Shown piece by piece: positions 14,411 to 18,569 of a stretch of DNA of 18,569 bases. How positions within the stretch are numbered: position 1 is the stretch's first letter; each line of letters begins with the position of its first letter. This stretch comes from Nitrososphaerota archaeon (lineage in GTDB: Archaea; Thermoproteota; Nitrososphaeria; Nitrososphaerales; Nitrososphaeraceae), in the NCBI GenBank assembly GCA_005877345.1, contig VBPR01000164.1, positions 1 to 18,569 of the forward strand, given 5' to 3'. Below the pieces are notes generated by a model. It searched no databases. It saw nothing but the letters and a program-made list of their open reading frames with translations, and had not been told where the DNA came from. Position numbers and translations under genes: made by a program.

Positions 14411-15307
14411 TTGGATATTTTCGACAACTATGTCAAGGCTGGAAAGATAGCTTCCCAGGTAAGAGAATATGCTAGGACTCAAGACCATACTGGTAGATGT
14501 TTAAGTGAAATATGCAATGACATTGAGCAAGAGATATTCAAAAAAGGTGGAGAACCCGCATTTCCAGTTAATGTCAGTCTCAACGATATTGCAGCACACT
14601 ATACTGCGGTACCCAACGATCCCATAATTGTCAAAAATACTGATGTATTAAAGATAGATGTGGGAGTTCATATTGACGGCTATATCGCTGATACAGCTGT
14701 CACAGTAAGTTATGATACCAAGTATCAAAATTTGATCGATATTGCTGAAAGGGCACTGGACGAAGCGATTGGCATTTCAAGATCAAATACAAGAGTTTCA
14801 GAGATAGGAAGAATAATAGAAAAGACTATTACAAAATATGGATGTAAACCAATCCAGAATTTGAGTGGACACTCGCTTGAAAGATATACCATCCATGCTG
14901 GAAAGTCGATCCCAAACATTTGGACAATTGGCCACTCTTTCAATTTATCTGTAAATAATGTATATGCAATAGAACCATTTGTGACAACAAGTGACGGTCA
15001 GGGCGTTGTTTACGAAGGAAAAATTAAAAATATTTTTGGTATTGGATCACGAAAAAGAACAAAAGAACAAAAGACAGATGATTTTCTAGAATATTTATGG
15101 AATAAATTTAAAACTCTACCATTCGCCTTAAGATGGATTGTTAATGAATACGAAGAGAAAGAAGCACTCTACTTGCTAGAAATCCTGGTAAAAAAGAAGA
15201 ACGTTCATGCATATCCAATTTTGGTAGAAGGAGCCAATAGAATAGTGGTTCAAGCTGAGCATACGATAATTCCTCAAGAATCTAACACACTAACGATAAC
15301 AAAATAA
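14411..15307 (+). CDS. map: Methionine aminopeptidase, type II (archaeal)
   Basis: Removes the initiator methionine from new proteins in the cytosol with a two-metal centre. All expected ligands are visible: Asp83 in KIDVGVHIDG, Asp94 in YIADTA, His154 in LSGHSLERYTIH, Glu near residue 188 in YAIEPF and the final Glu near 282 in QAEHT. The substrate-side His63 sits in IAAHYTAVP. An insert of about 60 residues between the last two glutamates (KTDDFLEYLWNKFKTLPFALRW...) is the helical subdomain that defines type II enzymes. Length (298 aa) is normal for archaea. Start is TTG at 14411 with a well-placed TATA-like box. It is monocistronic as far as can be seen. Confidence 0.93.
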   Translation: MDIFDNYVKAGKIASQVREYARTQDHTGRCLSEICNDIEQEIFKKGGEPAFPVNVSLNDIAAHYTAVPNDPIIVKNTDVLKIDVGVHIDGYIADTAVTVSYDTKYQNLIDIAERALDEAIGISRSNTRVSEIGRIIEKTITKYGCKPIQNLSGHSLERYTIHAGKSIPNIWTIGHSFNLSVNNVYAIEPFVTTSDGQGVVYEGKIKNIFGIGSRKRTKEQKTDDFLEYLWNKFKTLPFALRWIVNEYEEKEALYLLEILVKKKNVHAYPILVEGANRIVVQAEHTIIPQESNTLTITK

Positions 15308-15335
15308 TAGTAGGACACTTTGTGCTCCAATTCAT

Positions 15336-15366
15336 TTCTTTTTTAAAGATAATCCTCTTTTTTTCT
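15336..15366 (+). terminator. T-rich tracts after map
   Basis: Pyrimidine-rich DNA with runs of T (TTCTTTTTT, then CTCTTTTTTTCTTG) begins about 30 nt after the map stop. Archaeal RNA polymerase terminates at oligo-T without needing a hairpin, so this is a plausible terminator. Confidence 0.4.
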
Positions 15367-15442
15367 TGCTGAGTCTAGTTTTGCAAATTATTGATAAAAA
15401 TCGGATAAAAAAAATAAATACAAGTTTGGGATAGTTCTTTGT

Positions 15443-15550
15443 ATGAAAGCAAAAACAGTCATCTATAGCGCATATTATGCATTAAAACTTTGGTTTTACA
15501 GAAAAATAAAAGGTAGAAAATCAAGACCAGAAAAGGAAATTTCCATGTAA
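15443..15550 (+). CDS. Possible 35-residue cationic peptide
   Basis: ATG-initiated ORF reading MKAKTVIYSAYYALKLWFY, then a Lys/Arg-rich half (RKIKGRKSRPEKE). The first half is amphipathic and could lie at a membrane, the second could bind nucleic acid or lipid head groups. It stands alone between map and the FAD oxidase gene. There is no SD and no family I can name. The base composition of the C-terminal half could also be chance, so I hold this weakly. Confidence 0.35.
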   Translation: MKAKTVIYSAYYALKLWFYRKIKGRKSRPEKEISM

Positions 15551-15630
15551 CTTGAACCTTTTCTTTACTTTGTGATGATTAGAATTTGACCTATGCATTT
15601 CAATTTTTATGAATCTCTACGTTAGGTTAA

Positions 15631-15664
15631 GCTTAAATACATAACAATTGAAATTGCTTAAAAT
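15631..15664 (+). promoter_or_regulatory. Two candidate TATA boxes of glcD
   Basis: GCTTAAATAC (15631-15640) and GCTTAAAAT (15656-15664) both resemble the archaeal box. The second is about 28 nt before the ATG at 15688 and would give a leaderless mRNA; the first would leave a leader of about 22 nt. Confidence 0.4.
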
Positions 15665-15687
15665 CTGAGTTAATAGTATTACATTCT

Positions 15688-17166
15688 ATGACTGGTACAG
15701 ATATTTCTGACCTAAGGAAGATAGGACTATCAGATATTTTCGATGATAACTGGACAAGGGCAATTTATTCAGTAGATGCAAGCCACTGTACAGTTAAACC
15801 TCTAGCCGTTAATTTTCCCTCTGACGAATATGAAGTTCAGAAAATATGTAATTTAGCCTATAACTGCGGTATACCAGTTACCTGCAGGGGAGCGGGCACA
15901 GGACTGTTAGGACAGTCATTGTCTGATGGTATAATACTAGATCTTACTAAAAAAATGAACAAGATACTGGAATTAGGTGAAGACTACGTTATAGTTCAAC
16001 CCGGCGTTGTGAAGACAGTATTAGATAAAGAGCTTGCAAAAAAGGGCAAATTTATTCCACCTGATCCTGCAAGTAGTAACTATTGTACCATTGGTGGAAT
16101 GATATCTAACAATTCAAGCGGTCCTCATGGGCTAGGTTATGGAAGTATTATCAACTATGTGCAAGGAGTTGAGCTAGTATATGGTAACGGAATGATGGGA
16201 TTTGCTGATCAAAAAAACTACGATCAAAAAATAAGTAAAATGTTGAAATATATTTTATCACTTAATGTTGATATAAAAAAATATTATCCTAATGTAAGTA
16301 AGAATTCAAGTGGATACCGTTTAGATGCGATTTTTGAAAATAACAATAATAAAGTATACCCACAAAAGATATTTCTTGCATCAGAGGGAACTCTAGGCAT
16401 AATTACAAGCAGTAGAATAAAAATTTTAGATATACCAGAAAAAAAGTCGCTTATTATACTCAGATTTGAAAATATTTTCGACGCCGCCTTGGAAGTACCA
16501 TCTATTCTTCAATTTGAACCTGTAGCGATGGAATTATTGGATAGAGGCACCATCATGGAAGGTTGGAAGGCTGATGATTCTGAGTCTAGGAATTCTTGCA
16601 TAATGATTGTCGAATTTTATGGCAATGAGAACTCTTTTTATGACAAGGTTCACAAATTTGAAAATAATCTGCGAAATAAAGCTAAAATTCTCGACAGTGG
16701 ATATGACAAAAAGAGTGTAGATACCGCATGGAACAAAAGAAAAAATTCACTAAACAGTGCAATAAAAAAAACAATAGGTTCAAGAAAACCGACAGGGATT
16801 ATAGAAGATACAGTAGTACATCCAGTTATTTTGCATGATTACCTGATTTTTCTCCTAAAAATACTAGCTACGTATAACCTTGATTATGTAATTTATGGAC
16901 ACGCCGGAAATGGCAATTTACACCTCAGGCCTATTATTGACATTAATTCAAAATCTTCTAAATTACTGATGAACACGATAGCAGCTAAGGTTTTCAAACG
17001 TGTCGTCAGGATTCATGGTTCCATTTCAGGAGAACACGGAGACGGGCTACTTAGAACAAAATACATTCCCCTGATGTATGGGGAAACTATGTATGATGTT
17101 TTCAAACAAATAAAATTGATATTTGATGACAAACAAATTATGAACCCAGGTAAAAAAGTATTGTAA
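15688..17166 (+). CDS. glcD: GlcD-type FAD-linked 2-hydroxyacid oxidase/dehydrogenase
   Basis: A 492-residue flavoprotein of the PCMH/FAD-oxidase C family, which oxidises D-2-hydroxy acids (glycolate, D-lactate or similar) to 2-oxo acids. FAD-binding motifs in the N-terminal half are CRGAGTGLLGQSLSDGI (about residues 69-85), DPASSNYCTIGGMISNNSSG and GIITSSRIKIL. The C-terminal substrate domain has GHAGNGNLHLRP and SGEHGDGLLR with the expected His residues, and ends in the family's MNPGKK. It is soluble, with no added Fe-S domain, so electrons must go to an unseen partner. ATG start; no glcE or glcF neighbours. Which hydroxy acid it uses cannot be told from sequence. Confidence 0.9.
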   Translation: MTGTDISDLRKIGLSDIFDDNWTRAIYSVDASHCTVKPLAVNFPSDEYEVQKICNLAYNCGIPVTCRGAGTGLLGQSLSDGIILDLTKKMNKILELGEDYVIVQPGVVKTVLDKELAKKGKFIPPDPASSNYCTIGGMISNNSSGPHGLGYGSIINYVQGVELVYGNGMMGFADQKNYDQKISKMLKYILSLNVDIKKYYPNVSKNSSGYRLDAIFENNNNKVYPQKIFLASEGTLGIITSSRIKILDIPEKKSLIILRFENIFDAALEVPSILQFEPVAMELLDRGTIMEGWKADDSESRNSCIMIVEFYGNENSFYDKVHKFENNLRNKAKILDSGYDKKSVDTAWNKRKNSLNSAIKKTIGSRKPTGIIEDTVVHPVILHDYLIFLLKILATYNLDYVIYGHAGNGNLHLRPIIDINSKSSKLLMNTIAAKVFKRVVRIHGSISGEHGDGLLRTKYIPLMYGETMYDVFKQIKLIFDDKQIMNPGKKVL

Positions 17167-17281
17167 ACAACGTTTCTCAGTAAGGAAATAAGGAAATATG
17201 AATTTAACATCTCTAGATAATTCGCTTACATTTGATTAGTTTTCTCGATTCAAAGTGAATATTTGATAAGGGGATGAATCA

Positions 17282-17584
17282 TTACAGATTTGGTCTTTTT
17301 AATTTATACCATGTACCGAATCTAAAGATCAATATTCCGCCAGCAATTGTGAGTAGTGAAGTTACCAAAATGTGAGGAGATACCACTGTTTTTAATATAC
17401 TGGGAGCTGATGAGATATATTCGCAATCCTGTCTATCATTACTACAATTTTTTTGTACTGGATAAATCACTATTACTAGAACTAGTAAAACCAAAATAAA
17501 GGTTCCTAATAGAGAACACGCGGCACCAACTTTTATTATTCTGTCAATATATTTGATAATCATTTCTAACAAGAAAAATACCAT
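17282..17584 (-). CDS. Small membrane protein, second gene of operon
   Basis: A 100-residue protein with two predicted membrane helices (about residues 19-42 and 70-88). The loop between them carries two cysteines (KNCSNDRQDCEY), possibly an external disulfide. Its ATG directly abuts the TGA of the upstream gene on the minus strand (stop 17587-17585, start 17584), so the two are almost certainly translated as a coupled pair. No family is recognised. It converges with glcD, leaving 115 nt in which I see no gene. Confidence 0.6.
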   Translation of the reverse strand: MVFFLLEMIIKYIDRIIKVGAACSLLGTFILVLLVLVIVIYPVQKNCSNDRQDCEYISSAPSILKTVVSPHILVTSLLTIAGGILIFRFGTWYKLKRPNL

Positions 17585-18187
17585 TCAAGTTTTGATCCTC
17601 TGTGGATCTATTGCTACAAAACTATATGGATTATTATTTGAAACGCGCTCGAATTTATTATTAAAATATTGGAATGGGAGCAAATCATACGTGTGTTTAT
17701 CCCATAATTCATGTACTGCATCAAAGTATACTTTCCTTGGTTTTCCCTTCATTCTTAATATCTCATGTGTCAAAACATGTGATACCCTTGTACAATTTTT
17801 ATCTGCATAGAATTTAGTTCTCTCTAAATCAGACAAAGGATGTTTGGACCTTTCCCAATACGCTATTCCAAAATTTTCAGAAGAATAACCTTCTGTTCTG
17901 CAATCCGTCCAAAACGGTTTAAAAAAAGTGAGATAAAAGTGGTAAGTTGTCTTATCCCTCCCAATATGATCTCGCGCTAAATAAGAAATTGACATTCTAT
18001 CAAATAACCTTCCTGGAACAACAGGAAGGATGTCAGCTTTTATCTTTAGATTTACGTCAAAGCACCTTTTTATCCAGCGATGAAAAAATCGTGACATCAA
18101 AGAAACGTAGTACCAATCTTCGTTTTGCAATCTAATCCATTCTTCATTTTTTGACACATATATGAAAAAGAGAGTCGGAAATTGCAA
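17585..18187 (-). CDS. Unknown protein with conserved-looking His/Glu region
   Basis: A 200-residue protein of unknown function, first gene of a tight pair with the membrane protein at 17282-17584. Aromatic and basic residues are frequent (EDWYYVSLMSRFFHRWIKRC). The C-terminal region holds RVSHVLTHEILRMKGKPRK and VHELWDKH, His/Glu clusters that recall zinc hydrolases. Neither fits the standard HExxH motif, so I do not call a peptidase. Start is taken as TTG 18187, with a GTG eleven codons in as an alternative. No signal peptide is visible. The coupling suggests it works with, or is tethered by, the membrane partner. Confidence 0.58.
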   Translation of the reverse strand: MQFPTLFFIYVSKNEEWIRLQNEDWYYVSLMSRFFHRWIKRCFDVNLKIKADILPVVPGRLFDRMSISYLARDHIGRDKTTYHFYLTFFKPFWTDCRTEGYSSENFGIAYWERSKHPLSDLERTKFYADKNCTRVSHVLTHEILRMKGKPRKVYFDAVHELWDKHTYDLLPFQYFNNKFERVSNNNPYSFVAIDPQRIKT

Positions 18188-18406
18188 TCTAATTATTTAA
18201 AAGAGAATATGGAAATAAATACTATTGAAAAAGTCATTTTAGCTCCTTCTTTGCGCTATGACAACTTTTATCGTACTCCACAAAGTAAAAGCTACTTGTC
18301 TAAGAGCTTTCATTGCATTTTGCAGCTGTACTAAATTTAAGATCATAACTGGGGTCGCAAAACTTATAGACTCAATTTTAGAATCATTAAAAAGCGGTGC
18401 TCGTAT
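18188..18406. other. Intergenic DNA before tRNA-Trp
   Basis: No gene seen. AT-rich patches such as CTAAATTTAAG and CATTAAAAAG upstream of 18407 are possible promoter parts for the tRNA; the left end would hold the promoter of the divergent 200-residue protein gene. Confidence 0.4.
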
Positions 18407-18444
18407 GGGGTCGTAGCGAAGCCAGGCATCGCAACGGGCTCCAG

Positions 18445-18476
18445 ATCTAATTAATAGGGCTTTATTAGAGAATGAA
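18445..18476 (+). other. tRNA-Trp intron 1 (position 37/38)
   Basis: 32 nt between G37 (18444) and A38 (18477). TCTAAT (18446-18451) pairs with ATTAGA (18464-18469) to make the intron helix. The central helix expected of a bulge-helix-bulge is weak, so a relaxed motif is likely. Confidence 0.8.
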
Positions 18477-18497
18477 ACCCGTGGATCGAGGGTTCAA

Positions 18498-18526
18498 ATG
18501 TTGTGAGTTAAAACACGACAGAATAC
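18498..18526 (+). other. tRNA-Trp intron 2 (T-loop, near position 58/59)
   Basis: 29 nt inside the T-loop. TGTTGTG (18499-18505) pairs with CACGACA (18514-18520), then bulge AAA, then TTC/GAA, close to a bulge-helix-bulge. The repeat of AT at both ends allows the intron to shift by up to two bases (18498-18526 to 18500-18528). Confidence 0.75.
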
Positions 18527-18569
18527 ATCCCTTCGGCCCCATTTTGATTTATTACAAATTCCTTAATGG

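Larger units (their letters stand above)
18407..18541 (+). tRNA. tRNA-Trp (anticodon CCA) with two introns
   Basis: Split into three exons that join to a 74-nt tRNA. Acceptor GGGGTCG pairs with CGGCCCC (one G-U), with discriminator A. D-arm GCGA/TCGC is perfect, with loop AGCCAGGCA. Anticodon stem ACGGG/CCCGT is perfect and the loop is CTCCAG-A, giving CCA. The variable region is GGATC. The T-arm is GAGGG-TTCAAAT-CCCTT. Intron one (18445-18476, 32 nt) follows position 37. Intron two (29 nt, about 18498-18526) interrupts the T-loop. Neither intron is long enough to hold a C/D guide of the euryarchaeal tRNA-Trp kind. No CCA is encoded. Fold and anticodon leave little doubt about identity; exact splice points are less sure. 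Confidence 0.93.

Noticed and set aside
17585..18187. Zinc metallopeptidase call for the 200-residue protein
   Set aside because: THEILRM and HELWDKH do not give HExxH with a third ligand at a standard distance, so the name would be a guess.
1..18569. CRISPR array, prophage or integrated plasmid
   Set aside because: No regularly spaced direct repeats, cas genes, phage structural genes, integrase or replication genes were seen.

Overview
The window reads as chromosomal DNA of an archaeon, most likely a soil-type ammonia oxidiser of the Nitrososphaerales (Nitrosocosmicus-like). The grounds are low GC, a type II methionine aminopeptidase, tRNA genes without encoded CCA, one tRNA with two introns, a P-II protein and many small secreted or membrane proteins. 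AT-rich TATA-like boxes lie about 26-32 nt before many start codons. That fits leaderless mRNAs with frequent TTG and GTG starts. The lineage call is inference; no marker gene in the window fixes it.

Left part (1-6896): a pyrE fragment runs off the left edge and is divergent from a SirB1-type protein gene. Next come a small ORF carrying an 80-nt inverted duplication, a MurI-fold racemase homologue in which both catalytic cysteines are serine, a dCMP-deaminase-type enzyme, an exported protein and a 47-residue ribbon-helix-helix-like protein. A minus-strand block follows: a divergent P-II protein, a two-helix membrane protein, a C8 zinc-finger membrane protein and a single-span membrane protein. 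RidA on the plus strand closes this part.

Middle part (7036-13026): an unknown protein, tRNA-Pro(UGG), and two tiny minus-strand ORFs, one with a strong Shine-Dalgarno. After these the DNA looks eroded and rearranged. An intact ZnuA-type binding protein overlaps a 28-codon remnant of an ABC ATPase. Then come an exported protein, a broken copy of a deacetylase tail, an intact membrane-anchored NodB deacetylase, and a second znuA paralogue destroyed by a 55-nt inverted insertion plus a deletion. No complete ABC permease or ATPase is present.

Right part (13136-18569): a secreted NHL beta-propeller, type II methionine aminopeptidase, a 35-residue cationic ORF, a GlcD-type FAD oxidase, a two-gene minus-strand operon of unknown function, and tRNA-Trp(CCA) with one intron in the anticodon loop and a second in the T-loop.

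The housekeeping genes (pyrimidine salvage and synthesis, protein maturation, RidA detoxification, P-II signalling) appear as single units, not one pathway. The most unusual signals are the doubly interrupted tRNA-Trp, the Cys-less MurI homologue and two long inverted duplications that look like template-switch events.
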